From: Heterodera schachtii
Taxonomy: Eukaryota > Nematoda > Chromadorea > Rhabditida > Heteroderidae
DNA length: 64,000 bases
Direction of reading: 5' to 3'
Assembly (NCBI GenBank): GCA_023374025.1
Contig: SIJG01000030.1
Coordinates: 808,644-872,643 of the forward strand
Shown here: positions 1 to 11,728 of the stretch, piece by piece
How the letters are laid out: each line of letters opens with the position of its first letter
How positions within the stretch are numbered: the first letter of the stretch is position 1
Program-made: the position numbers and the translations under genes
The notes under the pieces: generated by a model
What the model was told of the DNA's origin: nothing
Seen by the model: the letters and a program-made list of their open reading frames with translations, nothing else
Databases searched by the model: none

Positions 1-3000
1 AACTATTTTTATATGCTTACTTGAGAGCCTTTCTGAAAAATAGGGTTTTTCTAATTATTGCGTTTAACATGTAAAATATTTTAAAGGAAAATATATTATT
101 TTTGTTATTCCCTTTATCTGATCTTCGATTTAGTCGATAGTTTAAATTCCTTTTCAAGGATAACTGTTAAATCATAATGTTAAAATTACTCATTTTCAAA
201 TCATTTAGAATTTAAAGTAATTATTTTTTTATTTTCTAGTTAAAAATTTTATATTAAAATAATGATTTTTTAACCGACTGATATGATTATAATAATAATT
301 TTTCTTTATTGCTTTTTATTATTAAAGCATATTATTATCCTTTTTTATTGTATTATTGTTAATTTTAGTTTCATTGTCACTTTTTTTGAGGTTATGAATT
401 TTATTTAGAATTATTTATAAAATATTTATATATATTTGTTAAATTTAAATTATGTTAAATTATTAAAATTTTGAACATCAAAACAAAAATTCAAATTTGC
501 TTCTCGGTTTTGAATTGAATTGGTTGTAACTTTAGGTAAAATATACTAATTTTGTTAAAATTGAAATAATAACAAATTTTTAACAGGATTAATTTTGGCA
601 TTAATATTTTAGGTTCATTGTCACTTTTTATTATTTATAACTTTATTTTTTTTTTAATTCCAATTTATTAATTTTTTTATATTAATTATTGCATCATTTT
701 TATATAAATATTATTTTGTTAAATGGCAATAGTCTTGTTATTGTCAATATTATTGTAATGTAAAGCGGAAGATATACAATTGATGAGAATCATATATTTT
801 ATTTTTAATTATTTAATTTAATTTTGACACATACGACCAATAATTGAATTTTTTTAGCGAAATTGCGGTTCATTTTATTTTAACCAATGAATATTAATTT
901 ATTTATAAGAATATTTGAATTACTTTAATAGTTCTCTTTAGATATGAAGTTAATCTGATTCTATTTTTTATGAAAAATTATTTTTAATTTTAATGTACCA
1001 TTGTGAAGTCAGTATCACTTTTTCTTGATGGATTGGCATCCTAATTTGTCTTCACCTTAAGAAAAAATAATTATTTTCTTATATCTAAGTCGCTGCTCTT
1101 CTTGAAATCTCTATGATTAATCTTCTTCATGCTCTTTTCTAAATTATCTTTTCAAAATATTTTACATATTATTCGAGAAAAATTTGAAGTTTTTTTTTTA
1201 TGCAACTCTTATTCTTTTCGTTATATATTAATTAATTACCTAAATTCTTTCTTCCATCAATGATTGTCAAACAAACTGTTTTTTAAATTTGATGATTTCA
1301 TTTATTCAGTTATAAACTTCTTTATTTTTTTAGTATTTTAAATTGATAATATTTGCTATTTAGGTGCAATAAGTCTCTTTTTATTTCAAAATTAAAATTA
1401 TTTATTTATTTTATTTACAATTTTTTATGTATAATTAATATCTGATTTTTGTCGATTTGGAAGTTGAAAACAATGAAAAAACATATTTAGATTATTTTAT
1501 GTCTTTTACAATTTATTGAGTGTTTCTCTAAGTATTATTGTCTGTTGTACTGGCAAACAATATTTATAACCTAATTTTATTTATTTTTAAAGAATTGATT
1601 TGATTATTCCTGCATATTATAAATAATATAAATATTTCGCTGTGCCAAATTCAATAATTTAATAAAATTCTTTTTCAACTAATTATTTTCAAGTTTTCAC
1701 TCCCTCTTTTAGTTTAATTTGAATGTCGATAGGAACAGTTCAAAAAATACTCAATATATTAATGATTTTGGATTGATAATAATTCTTAAATTATTTTTCG
1801 TTTTATTTTTAAAATTTTATTTTTTATGCTTCGCAAGAAAAAACTGTAATAATTATTAATAAATTATGTAATTCAAATTATTTTTAATAAGAGATTATTC
1901 ATTGTTATATAAATGTACTGTAAAACCAATTTTTTATTTCAAAATTCAGAAAATTATTATTTATTTATTTACAATTTAGAAATGCTCAAGCATTTGAGTT
2001 ATGAAACAATAAAGCCTAATAGTTATGCTTTTTTTAATTTTACTGATTAAGTATTTTAAATATGTTTCTGGTTTTATTTTTGTTTTTTCTACCACCTCCT
2101 CCTCCAGTCTATAAAGGCTTTACATACTCTCAAATTGCATTTAATCTTTATTTATTATATTATTTCATTAAATTACTTATTTTTCTAATTTGATGTTGGT
2201 ATTTCGTTTTCGATCTTTTAAGGATTTTTATCCATATTCTTGCCATCTTGTGTTGGAAAGGCCGCTTTTATTTTTATATTACGAACCTGAAATGAAAGAC
2301 ATTTTATTTGATTAAAATTTTTGTTATGATATTCACAATTTTCGTTTTAATTTCTTGGTTTTTTAGCTTTTTAAAGTAATTTAAAATTGTAATTTGTTAA
2401 AAACACCACATTCATTTCTGATATATATGGCCATGGCCATTGCATTTTTCAAAATACATTATTTTTAATTTAATTGCTTTTTAAATTATAATTTTTTTTT
2501 AAATTTTTTCATATTTAATGCTAAAGACCAATATTGTTTAATATTTTTTTAAGGTGAATCAAATAAATTATTAAAAAATTTGAATTTGCTTTTATTTTTT
2601 ATTATGCTTTTTCAACATAAATTTATTGTCTTAAATTAAAAATCTAAGTGAATATATGTTGAACCACATTTATTTAGACACATTAGGTATTAGCAAATTC
2701 ATGTCCTCTTGCTGGTTAGTTTCCATTTTATTAGGTATTGGTTTTCATTTTACCATTTTATAATGTATAACTATATAAATTATATATAACTATATAAAAC
2801 ATACCGTATCATTATAAAGAGATGGGGTTTCGCTTTAATTTATGAACCTTTCGTTTGTTTTTAAAGAATATTATTTCAATATTTTTAATAGCATTGTAAA
2901 AACGGTTCTATTTTTAAAAACAATTTTTTGGAATATGATTATGCAATTTGTGTTTGATCTAAATTATTAAATATATTATTTTAAAAAGATATGATGAAAG

Positions 3001-3030
3001 TAAAGCAAATTGGTTAAGGGTAAGATGAGT
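1..3030. other. AT-rich non-coding stretch
   Basis: No reading frame or splice-linked exon series could be supported here. The stretch is A/T homopolymer-rich. A small C-rich patch near 2090-2110 and a short ATGGCCAT palindrome near 2427-2440 are the only local departures. The phrase 'aacaataaagcctaat' near 2003-2020 recurs near 54095-54110, which points to a decayed dispersed repeat. I see nothing else. Confidence 0.6.
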
Positions 3031-3163
3031 AAGGGTCAGGATAAGAATGGAAAAAGAATGGTTAAAAGCGAGAGGCAATTGGTGAGCTTAAATACTGACA
3101 TAATGGGAGGGGCCAAGCGAGTGACATTAAAAATGGTTGGCCAAAGAGAAATGGGAAAATAGG

Positions 3164-3659
3164 TCAACGTTGAGTGATGGATTTGTGGATGAATGGCAAA
3201 GGAAATGTTTTGAGGCAAAAATAAGAAAAGGGAAAATGCCCGAAAAATCCAAAATGAAAACTGAACTGAATCGAAACCCAACATTCCTCCCCTCCTCCAT
3301 GAGTCTCCCGCGCACCTTTTCTTGGCACACATCCGTCAATGAGCAAACTGCGATGGACCGCTCCATGGTGATGCCCGCGATCATGTCCACGTCCGTTACC
3401 GTACGCGCCACGTCCAAAGCCTCGTCCTGCCCCACCGCCTCGGCCTCCACGATGGTTCCAACCGCGTCCACGGCGACAACTCCAACAGTCGCAATTCTGC
3501 GACACATGCGGCCCGTTTGCACCCTTTCATTCCTTCTCCAACTGGCGTACCAAGTAGTTCACGCGCTTCCAAGTGCGTACTGCGCAACTTCTTCCCTAAC
3601 AGAAGTTTATTTTCCATCATCTCAAGATCATTCATTGGCGTAGAGTTTTCGTTGCTCAT
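3164..3659 (-). pseudogene. Broken glycine/arginine-rich reading frame
   Basis: This is a GC-rich island in AT-rich DNA. On the minus strand an ATG at 3659 opens a hydrophilic frame, MSNENSTPMNDLEMMENK and onward. About 45 codons later the better-looking sequence continues one base over, near 3520-3530. There it reads SCRRGRGWNHRGGRGG and continues with RGG, GRG and HHHG runs, typical of RGG-box RNA-binding tails. Both other minus frames also stay open for long stretches, as expected from high GC. It lies about 170 bp downstream, on the same strand, of a retrotransposon integrase fragment, so it could be a trailing ORF of that old element or an unrelated host gene remnant. The product is unknown. 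The frame break, if not a sequencing error or an unseen intron, makes it a pseudogene. Confidence 0.35.
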
Positions 3660-3828
3660 TTAATTTAGCCTTCAAATTGGAAAAATGCTTTTGCTTTAAA
3701 TAATTGAACACATTAATGGTATGGGGACATTTAATAAGGCACAAAAAAATTTTTTTTTAATTATTATTTTTAAAAAAATTTTTTTTATGGGATTGGTGGA
3801 TATATACAAAGTGCATTTATGTGTTTTA

Positions 3829-4137
3829 TTAATGATGTCGAGTGACTGCGCGTCGCGCTTTTAACTGGTCCAAATGGGCACTTTTGCTAATGGAGCATCC
3901 TTCAGGCTCCACCTCCCAAATTCTTTCACCAATGGGGCGCAATAAAACAACAGGCGTCCATTTACCATTTGGCTCTTTTACCCAAACCAAGTCTCCGGGC
4001 TCAAAGTTTTTCGTTATCAAATTTCTTTCACGATTTGCCTCGGGCAACAGACGCCTTTTTCGCTTAATGGCACTTGCTGACAATTTTATTTTATCCAACT
4101 CGGTACGCAATTCTCTTTTCCTTCTTTGAAGGTGCAA
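3829..4137 (-). pseudogene. Retrotransposon pol fragment, integrase C-terminal domain
   Basis: This 102-residue open frame begins basic (QRRKRELRTELDKIK). It then shows the SH3-like C-terminal module of LTR-retrotransposon integrases: FEPGDLVWVKEP at about residues 45-56, GKWTPVVLL, then IWEVEPEG and an ending close to HLDQLK. The order 'GD.VWV ... W.PV ... G ... HLDQL' is the usual Ty3/gypsy pattern. No catalytic core, RT or LTR was found nearby, so this is a remnant. Its sequence differs from the integrase tail of the complete element at 56289-61438, so it derives from another lineage. It continues to a stop on its downstream side near 3829. The family assignment is fairly secure and the exact lineage is not. 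Confidence 0.65.
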
Positions 4138-4266
4138 ACAAACCTTCGTTCTTTAATATAATAAAAAATTATAAATTAAGTAGATTTGGAAATAATCCTA
4201 CTTTATGATAAATCCCAATTTTTAATTCTTTCTTTAATATAATAAGTAGTAAATGACGTAAAATCT

Positions 4267-4969
4267 GGCCCCAAATCCGCCTCCAACTAACCCCCTCTCC
4301 TCCGTCTCCTTTTCCTCCCTCCGACCAAATACCCCTCACCCTCCCACTTCCCTCACCTTCTTCAATTAAACATAATCTTCCCGCTTCTCTTTTCCCTGTC
4401 CCCATTCGTTTCCTTCGCTTCGCCATTTGACCCTCGACTAAATTTCCGTTCACCTTTTAATGGATTCGTCAATGTTCCCCGACACCCCCCCCCACCCGCC
4501 GCTGCCCAGGCTGTACTTCTCTGCAAAGATTGCACAAATTGATTAGGAAAAAATAAATTGAAAATGAGAAAATTCCCCCCCCCCCCCTCCCTTCCCACTT
4601 CTTTGTTGCCTTTCTTTGATGCTCTCTCCCCTTTCTCTTCATCTGACGCGCTAATTAATTCGGCACCCCCCCCCCCCACCATACTTCTGCGCAACGATTG
4701 CGCAAAATTGATTAAAAAGGATTTTTTCATTTTTTTCATTTTTTCATAAAATTTTTCATTTTTTTCAAATATTTCCTTTTTTTGGGGGGGGGGGGGGTGG
4801 GATTTTCTTTCAGTTAAATTTATCCGAAGTACATAACCACCCCCGCTACAACTCCCATCATTTCTTGGCCTCGAAAAATCCGCCCCCAATTAACCCCCTC
4901 TCCTCCGTTTCCTTTCATCCCTCCGACCAATCACCCCTCACCCTCCCACTTCCCCCACTTTCTTCAATC
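4267..4969. repeat. C-tract-rich duplicated block
   Basis: A block of about 100 bp at 4267-4368 reappears in the same orientation at 4870-4969. Both copies contain 'taaccccctctcctccg', 'ctccgaccaa' and 'acccctcaccctcccactt', with a few substitutions. A second pair sits inside: 'cttctctgcaaagattgcac' near 4516 and 'cttctgcgcaacgattgcgc' near 4683. The block also carries four mono-C or mono-G runs of eight or more bases (around 4484, 4569, 4668 and 4786). The long minus-strand open frames here arise from the skewed composition and repeat and are not called as genes. Confidence 0.6.
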
Positions 4970-5258
4970 AGTGTTGCGCGGAGACGTGTAAATTAAACAA
5001 ACAAAGAAATATATAACCATTTTAAAGGCCTACCATACAAAAAATTAAGATTATTTCCCATTTTTATTGTAAAAATCTAAAAATAATTATGCAAAGGTGG
5101 CTAACTGAAAAAAATCACGAAAGTACCCCCCCCTCATCATTTTTTTCATTTACCTCCCCCTTTTTCCATAATCCGTTCTTTTACATTAAATTTTAACAAA
5201 TTTATTTATTCAACTAAACACATTTTTTTCAACAAATATCGTTTTCGCCTGTATTCAC

Positions 5259-8200
5259 ATGGACCGTGGCCGAAGCATATTCCGTCTTTCGAACTCATCA
5301 ATGGCATCAGCACAGTCGCAAAACGAAGCCGGTATCCTTTTGAAAAAAACATGTAAGTATATTTTATTTTTTTGGGTACCAGGAATTAGCGGTTGACGGA
5401 TAGTTCTAAATGAATAGATAAGCGTAATATAAATAAAAATAAATTATGAAAAAAATTATTTAAATAGAACTTTTTAGCATAATTTTTTTTATTAAATTTC
5501 AGCTTAGGATTTATAAAAATCTAAATTAAAGCTCATGTACAATGGTTCAACCAATTTTCTTTCTTTATCCATGTATGTTTGCATCTCATTGTTCCTCATT
5601 CATTTTATTCATTATTAAATATATTTATTATTTCAAATTTTATTTATAATATTAGAATCAAAGATTTCAGGCTTTAATAATAATTCATTGAAATTTCCTA
5701 CATTGAACTGAAATTTTTCTTCTTTATTAATTTACATTTAGATTTAATTTAATAAATTATAAAAGAATTTTTCCATAGTTTTTGACAACACCATTTTAAA
5801 ATAATTGATTACTTTTTAAGTATCATTTAATATTATAAAAACCAATCCTTTTTTAATATGTTATTAAAATTTTTATAAGTAATGATTTCTTCATTCTAAT
5901 CTGGCCAAAAAAAATTGATTGAAATCTTGAGAGTTAGCTTATCGACCTTTAGGGGTATTTTTCGCTTTTTTTTGCAGTTTTCTTGTTAAAACTTGCCAAA
6001 AATGGCCAAAATATGGACTAAAAACACAAAAATAGAATATAAAAAGATAATTGCATCTTTTGTTTAAATGGATTTATTTATTGGATTGATGCTTAAGATA
6101 TTTTTAATTTTTATAATACGGAAAAAATTTTTATACAATCTTGAACATTTTCTCAATTTTTAGCCACTTTCTGCACTATTTCTTTCTTCGTTCTTAATTT
6201 CCATTTCCTTTACCTTTTTTTATAAAAACATTCATAATTTGTCATTGGTAGGGACTCCTTTTTTAGGCAAATGCCTAAAATTTTTTTCACACTTAATACG
6301 CACATATAAGAATGAAAAAAGCATTTTCCGCTTGGTATGGGGTGTCTACGATGACTCTTATAATGCCTTTTCGGCGTTTTTGTGCCTAAGGTGCCTATTT
6401 TAGGGTTTTTGAAAAAATCCTTAACAAAAATGCATTAACGAAAAATACAACACCTAAGAATTTGTCCGAGAAAAATTTCGAAGATACACTCCTATGAATT
6501 TAAAATTTTGACAAAAATTGATTGACCAAATTTAATATTTTTTTTCTTAAAAATTTTTGGTTTTAAATTTGTTCTTTTCGAAAAACGTTAAAATATTTAA
6601 TAATTTCATTTACAATTGAAAATTTTATGTGCTTTGCTAAGTAAAAAGCATTAATAAAAAATTTTTTATTTGCCTTTTTAGGATTTTTGTGCCTTCTAGG
6701 TGTCTATTTCGCGATTTTTTGTGACTAAAATTGGAATCCCTAGTCATTTGATATAATATCATAATAAAAAATTTTTCCACGAAATTTGTTCATTAGCAGA
6801 GATTTTTATACCTATGTACTTAAAATCTTGTAATATCTAAGTACATATTACATTTCTTGTTTTGGGGTATTTTTTTAAAATATTGACACAAATAGGATTT
6901 GTTTTTTATTTGTTTATTTTTGCAAAAATTGCAATTTATGAAAATCTTTTAACAAGTAGAGCCATAATTTACTAATTTATTTTTCCATAAAAATTGATTT
7001 GACAGTAATTATTTCTTTTTAAAATATTTTGATTTATTTTAAATTATTTACTTGCTTATTCTTTTAAATTTCATCATTATTTCATCATTTTAATCTTTTT
7101 ATGTAAATAATAAATTAATTTTTCATCATAATTATTTTTGTATTACAAAAAAGGTTTGTTAAATATTCGAACTAATTTATTATTTAATATTGCTAATTAC
7201 ATTATTACTTTTTTGAGGTTTTATTGCAATATGTATGAAATGTTGGATTTCCTTTTAAGCTATTAAAAGATTTATTATATAATTTATTTTGGCTTTTTTT
7301 CATTTTTTCTCTTCGATTATATTACCATTTTTGACCAGATTCCATTTTATTTTAAATTTTTATCTCCTTATTTCTTTATTAAACAAAATCTATTAATTAT
7401 TCATTTTTTAAAATTAATTTTGTTCATTTTTTATGTTAATCTCCTTCTTTGTAAATTTTTTCATTTATTTTGGTCAGTTTTATTATGTTTTTGCGATTAA
7501 TACTTCTATTATTGAGATTAATTGCGTCAGGGGCCAAGGCGGATGCTTATGGTTGTAGCCAACCCCGTTGATTAGCCGGTCATCAATTCCTGATTTATGA
7601 ATTTAAATTATTTAATAAACTTGGACAGAGCATTTAAATAGTTTTTAATTATTATTTTAAAAAATCTTAATTTTATCAGTTTAGAGTTAAATTATAATTT
7701 CATTCGTTTTGAGTTAAATTGTAATTTCATTTTAGAATCTTTAATTATGCATATTTATGATTTGATGCCTTTATACCAATATAATTCGGAAAGTTGGTAT
7801 AAAGAAAGTTTTCTGGTTAATTTTGGATCAAGATTTTATTGGTGGTTTTGATTTAAAAATTTTATTTTAATTAATATATTGATTATAATTGTTTTTTTTA
7901 TTTGGTTCGGTGTTGTTACTTGCTTTATAAAATTTCGCATAAAACGTAATTTATATTCTTTCATTAGTTTCCAAGTATCTTTGAAACAATTGGCGACGAA
8001 ATCGTTGATCAAATTGATGAGACAAAAATGTTGGCTTTTATATTTAATTTTTATTTAATATCAATATTTAGATTGCTTTGAAGAATTTACTTATCAATTC
8101 TCAGTAATATATTCTTTTTTTCTTTATTTCTATCTAATATAATTAATCGCTTCATTTTTTCGCAATCAGCTTTTCATGCTTAGTCTTCTCTCATGTTGTT

Positions 8201-9115
8201 AAAAGTTGTTTACAAAATATTTCTCTGATTTTTACTTAATTGCATCATTTTCTTAATTTTTTCTGATTTGTTTTAATTTGGTCATGACTTTGAAATCTTT
8301 ATCATTTTTCGTGAATTTTTGGTAACTTTAAAGGATTTTTCCCATCTTTTAAAAATACGAAAAAACGATTTTATTATTTCTCCGTTCATAAAATATTTTA
8401 AATCCCACAGAATCCTCAAAATTTGATCTTCAAATCTTAAATTTATTTAATGATTTCATTCCTGTGATTCAATGTTCAGTAACTTGAAATGATTTTATAA
8501 TGTAACTTCCTTTTTTTGAATTTTTTTCTTAATTTAGTTTTATTATTTATTAATTTTAGAGGATTTTACGAATGTAAATTTTTATTGAAAATTCAAAGTT
8601 TACAAGAAGATGTTTAACCTTTTTTAAATTTATTATTGAATTTTTGCGTACTTAATATTTCATTGTTACAGTCATTATTATAAATGATTCTATTGTTTCC
8701 CATTTATTTAAAACTTTTAAATTCCTCACATTCATTAAAATTCGGCTTCATTCTCTCCAATCGTCTCCTGGTTCCGATAAGGATGAGTCCAACTTTTTTT
8801 TGTCCAATATTGAACTTTTCATTTCAACTAAACAATAACTACTTAGTTTATTGTTAATTTGCTTTTTTATATTTGGCTTACTAATAAAATTGGTATTTAA
8901 AGTGTTAATTTTAGGGTTTTCGGTTTCGCATAATTCTCTATATTCGATCAGTATGTTTTTGTAAATGCAAAATATTTTTACGTTAATAAATAATTAATGG
9001 TTTCATTAATTTTTCCCGCGCAAATACATGTATTATATTACTTTTTGTAGGCCTTAAACGCTTAGCAAATTCGATCAAAGGGTCCACCAAAATGCACACT
9101 TTGGAATTTCAATAA
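5259..9115 (+). CDS. Spliced plus-strand gene, small protein of unknown function
   Basis: The first coding exon is 5259-5352. Its ATG opens MDRGRSIFRLSNSSMASA and continues to LLKKT, and it ends in phase 1 at a near-perfect donor, GTAAGTAT. A second island at 7531 follows the acceptor 'attgcgtcag' and takes the same phase, reading W then AKADAYGCSQPR and TGA at 7569-7571. AATAAA lies 43 bp further on, at 7614. A third island at 9051 follows 'ctttttgtag', also in the same phase, reading LKRLANSIKGSTKMHTLEFQ and TAA at 9113-9115. If a weak donor at 7567 is used, the 7531 island becomes a 36-nt cassette between exons 1 and 3. Otherwise 7531 and 9051 are alternative terminal exons. The product would be about 45-65 residues. 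No domain was recognised. The large introns hold a hAT-like element at 6249-6742. Exon 1 and its donor are the best supported part. Confidence 0.5.
6249..6742. mobile_element. Non-autonomous hAT-like element (494 bp)
   Basis: The ends are inverted: TAGGGACTCC on the left, GGAATCCCTA on the right. Directly outside lie GTCATTGG (6241-6248) and GTCATTTG (6743-6750), an 8-bp target-site duplication with one mismatch. An 8-bp duplication with A/T-GGG ends is the usual hAT signature. There is no transposase frame. The inside has 'aggcaaatgcctaaaa' and 'gtgcctaaggtgcctatttt' words and the acaccctaag-type module shared with other elements of this window. It lies in the first intron of the gene starting at 5259. 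Confidence 0.65.
7614..7619 (+). promoter_or_regulatory. Possible polyadenylation signal AATAAA
   Basis: This canonical hexamer lies 43 bp after the TGA at 7569-7571 of the plus-strand island at 7531. It supports 7531 as a possible terminal exon. In DNA this AT-rich the hexamer is also expected by chance. Confidence 0.3.
7620..9040. other. AT-rich intron or intergenic stretch
   Basis: No gene is supported. If the third exon at 9051 belongs to the gene starting at 5259, this is intron. Otherwise it is intergenic. I saw no repeats with clear ends. Confidence 0.5.
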
Positions 9116-9671
9116 ATTGTACAGTAATTAATCCCAGTGATTAGTCCTACCATAAATAATTTGTCGCTAAAAGCAAAGCCACGCATGAGGACGCAACTAA
9201 ATTTAACTCAAGTTTAAATTCAATTTTAATGCTTTTCAATTTAAATATTTAAATTTTATTAAACGATTATTACATTTCACTGATTCCACTGAAAATTAAA
9301 TTCTCTATAAGAAAAGTATTCTTCACATAGAAAAATTCGTAAATTGAGAAAATCCAAAATTTTTTTCATTTTCTTCAATTAAGTTGAACTTAATAATAAA
9401 ATAAAAATTCATTTTTTTTCTTGACACTAACAATATCAATGAAAAAGTCAAAGCGAGATTATTGCAGACAGAACAGTTGAAAAGTATTAATAAACTAATT
9501 TCCCATTTATTTTTAAAAATATTTTCAATTGATCTTAATTATAGCGCGGGCATTAAAAATGGAAGCAAAACCATTCTTAAACCCATTAAAATTCAATTTA
9601 AAATTGACCAATTGAGAAACTCCGTTAATGCGCCGCATAAATTCCCCAATTAAAATCTGCTTTTTCTACTA

Positions 9672-10356
9672 TCATTTGCGGTGGTAGCATCTCTCTTTTG
9701 CATCCACACAATAACACAGGTCGTCAAGTTTCTCCAATTTAGTAGCACATTTGTTGCTGACCATACCCACTCTGAACGTGTAGAAAAACCAATTTTCGTT
9801 GATTTTTAATTGTATTTAAAATAAAATATTAATAAGTTTCCGCTTTTCCCTTTTCACTCACTCGACGCCCTTAACAAATGCGTACGAAAAAAACCTTATG
9901 AAATAATAAATAATAATTTGGGTTAATTGGAATAAATTAGAAAAAATAAAAATTGTGGGCTTCCAACAAGCAAAAAATGGCCTATTTGAAAAATATGACT
10001 AGCGTAATTTGAAATTGACTTAGAAATGACGAGTGAAAATATAATTTCATGAAAATGCCTTCAGGCCTTCTCAGAGAATTAAAATGGAAGAAAATTCAAA
10101 AAAATTTATTACTTTGCTTTCCAAGTAACTGCGAAAGCACGGGATGAGATCGGCACGGCCTCGAAGCAAAAACACATGAGTGATCATTGATAAGAGGATT
10201 GGCGTACTCTTCCGTGGATAAAAGTGCCCGCATTCGCTTGCGCATTCTTTTGCACGCTTCGCCAGTCATTTCGCCAATAGCCAAAAATCCGTCGGCAACA
10301 ACCGCTGCTGCCTTGACCATAAAATGATAATGAAATGTTAGCCGGCTGCTTGTCAT
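9672..10356 (-). CDS. Spliced minus-strand gene, cysteine-containing small protein
   Basis: Three minus-strand exons agree in phase. Exon a is about 10356-10130, from an ATG at 10356 or 10320. It reads VVADGFLAIGEMTGEACKR and continues with a basic stretch to VLSQ, then the donor CA|GTTACT. Exon b is 9894-9862 (33 nt) after 'tttcataag'. It reads FFSYAFVKGV and ends at a strong donor, GTGAGTGA. Exon c is 9771-9672 after 'ctacacgttcag'. It reads VGMVSNKCATKLEKL and onward with a C-Y-C-V cluster, ending in TGA at 9674-9672. The first intron is about 235 nt and the second 90 nt. The product would be about 110-120 residues with seven cysteines. No family was recognised. The true 5' end is uncertain because the open frame runs upstream of the first ATG to about 10397. 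The three-way phase agreement is the main support. Confidence 0.5.
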
Positions 10357-10487
10357 GAAAAGAGCCAATTTGGAAACCCTTCCCCCTTTCTTGGTCAGTC
10401 AATTAAGAAATAACGGTACCTAGAAAGGCGGGATGAACGACATTAAAAGTTAATTACTACGCCAAGTGTATAGAAATCCATTTTTTA

Positions 10488-10959
10488 ATGCTCATATTTG
10501 CGTTATTTCCATTTTTATTTCTATTTTTTGTCATTTTTCCAAAAAAGCCTCTGTTAGAACGGCACCCATCAGGCAAATTCGCCTTTTTGAATGCTTACGA
10601 CTGCAAAAATTTCCGAAAAAGTCATTCATTTATGAAAGATTCCTTTACATTAGCATTTACTGACACAATTGTCATCCTTAGTGATGACAAAGAATTCAAA
10701 TGAAGGATTGGCAAAAGCATGAAATGTGGGAAAATCGAAGAAGTTTTGTTGAATGTTTATAAAATTTATATGCAAAATGGCATTCCGAAGATTTTGGCGA
10801 AACGGGCTTTTGCTTTCTAGGCGAGAGATAATGGAGAAATGGAAAAGAGAAGGAAGGGTCAACGAAATTCAGTTCTTCATTTTAATTCAAATTTTGATTA
10901 TTTTCGGATTATGTTTTACCATGTTCTTTTTGCAAATCAAAAATTCGCATCCGTTATAA
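10488..10959 (+). other. Possible small plus-strand reading frames
   Basis: An ATG at 10488 opens 71 codons. The first 18 residues are strongly hydrophobic (MLIFALFPFLFLFFVIFP), like a signal peptide, followed by a polar tail ending in DDKEFK at 10703. A second frame ends at 10959 with one membrane-like helix (FFILIQILIIFGLCFTMFFL). An alternative exon reading starts after 'ttttgctttctag' at 10821 (ARDNGEMEKRRKGQRN and onward). The minus strand is also open at 10862-10650. These readings exclude each other, so I cannot say which is real. They may be one spliced gene or chance frames. Confidence 0.25.
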
Positions 10960-10976
10960 AATTCTTTGAGTCTAAG

Positions 10977-11174
10977 CTAATTTAAATCCGTCGTTTGGCA
11001 CCGCATTGGATGTGTTTGAGGCGGGGGAGGGAGAAGGGGAAGGGAAAGGGTGGCACTGCCCGGCAAGAGAGTGCCCGGGACTCTATCGAATTGCATTGCC
11101 ACAACACGGACCAGTATTGGAACAGTCATAGCTTTCCGACATCCCGGTTTGGTGTTGGTCGGTGGATGATGGGG
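10977..11174 (-). CDS. Possible terminal exon, proline-rich
   Basis: After the acceptor 'aatactttag' a minus-strand frame stays open for 65 codons: PHHPPTNTKPGCRKAM, then VPILVRVVAMQFD, then a proline run, ending at TAG 10979-10977. Another phase from the same acceptor reads SESYDCSNTGPCCGNAIR and stops earlier. The plus strand is open too. The island is unusually GC-rich (GGGGGAGGGAG on plus, CCCGG words), so open frames are cheap. No upstream partner exon was fixed. This is probably part of a gene, with strand and phase unproven. Confidence 0.25.
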   Translation of the reverse strand, partial: PHHPPTNTKPGCRKAMTVPILVRVVAMQFDRVPGTLLPGSATLSLPLLPPPPQTHPMRCQTTDLN

Positions 11175-11192
11175 CTAAAGTATTGTTAAAAA

Positions 11193-11400
11193 ATGTTTGC
11201 CAATAAAAAGGTAAGCAGAATGCAATTTTATTAATATTACAACACGAAAGAATAAATTAAATTTATTTTTAATTGTTTTTTTATTTATTATTAAACTTTT
11301 TTGCCCCTTTCCTCCCTCCGGGACGAATTGGTGAAAATGTTGAAAAAAAGAAAGAACGGTTGATTAAAGTGACGAGGGATAAATAAATGTTTAAAGTATT
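11193..11400 (+). other. Island with a strong donor and an open terminal frame
   Basis: On plus, ATG at 11193 reads MFANKK and meets a good donor, GTAAGC, at 11211. At 11326-11386 a plus frame reads RIGENVEKKKERLIKVTRDK and stops. It has protein-like charge alternation, but there is no AG acceptor just before it. The two pieces are suggestive and not joined convincingly. Confidence 0.2.
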
Positions 11401-11728
11401 TAATTAGCCAAATTACTGTCCATTTCAATTAATTTAATAAACTCAGCAAATGCAACTGTAAAGTAAATGATAAAAATAACTTTTTGCAAGAACAAAAACA
11501 CCAAACTATTTACTTTTGAAAATTCTATTTTTTTGTTAATTTTCCCTCAATTCGACATAATCAATTTTTCTTTTTCTTTCGCTGCATTTTATTTCTCACA
11601 AAATATTATTAATTGATTACTCTTTTTAGCCATCTTTTTCCCATAAGAATGAATATTTTTATATCCATTTCATTCAATTAACAACCCTAGTAATAATTCC
11701 CTATTGCTAATTTCTGCTAGTTCTCTTC

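Noticed and set aside
4362..4889. 175-codon minus frame with GGGG and KKMKK stretches
   Set aside because: It is driven by C-runs and duplicated low-complexity sequence, with no conserved domain.
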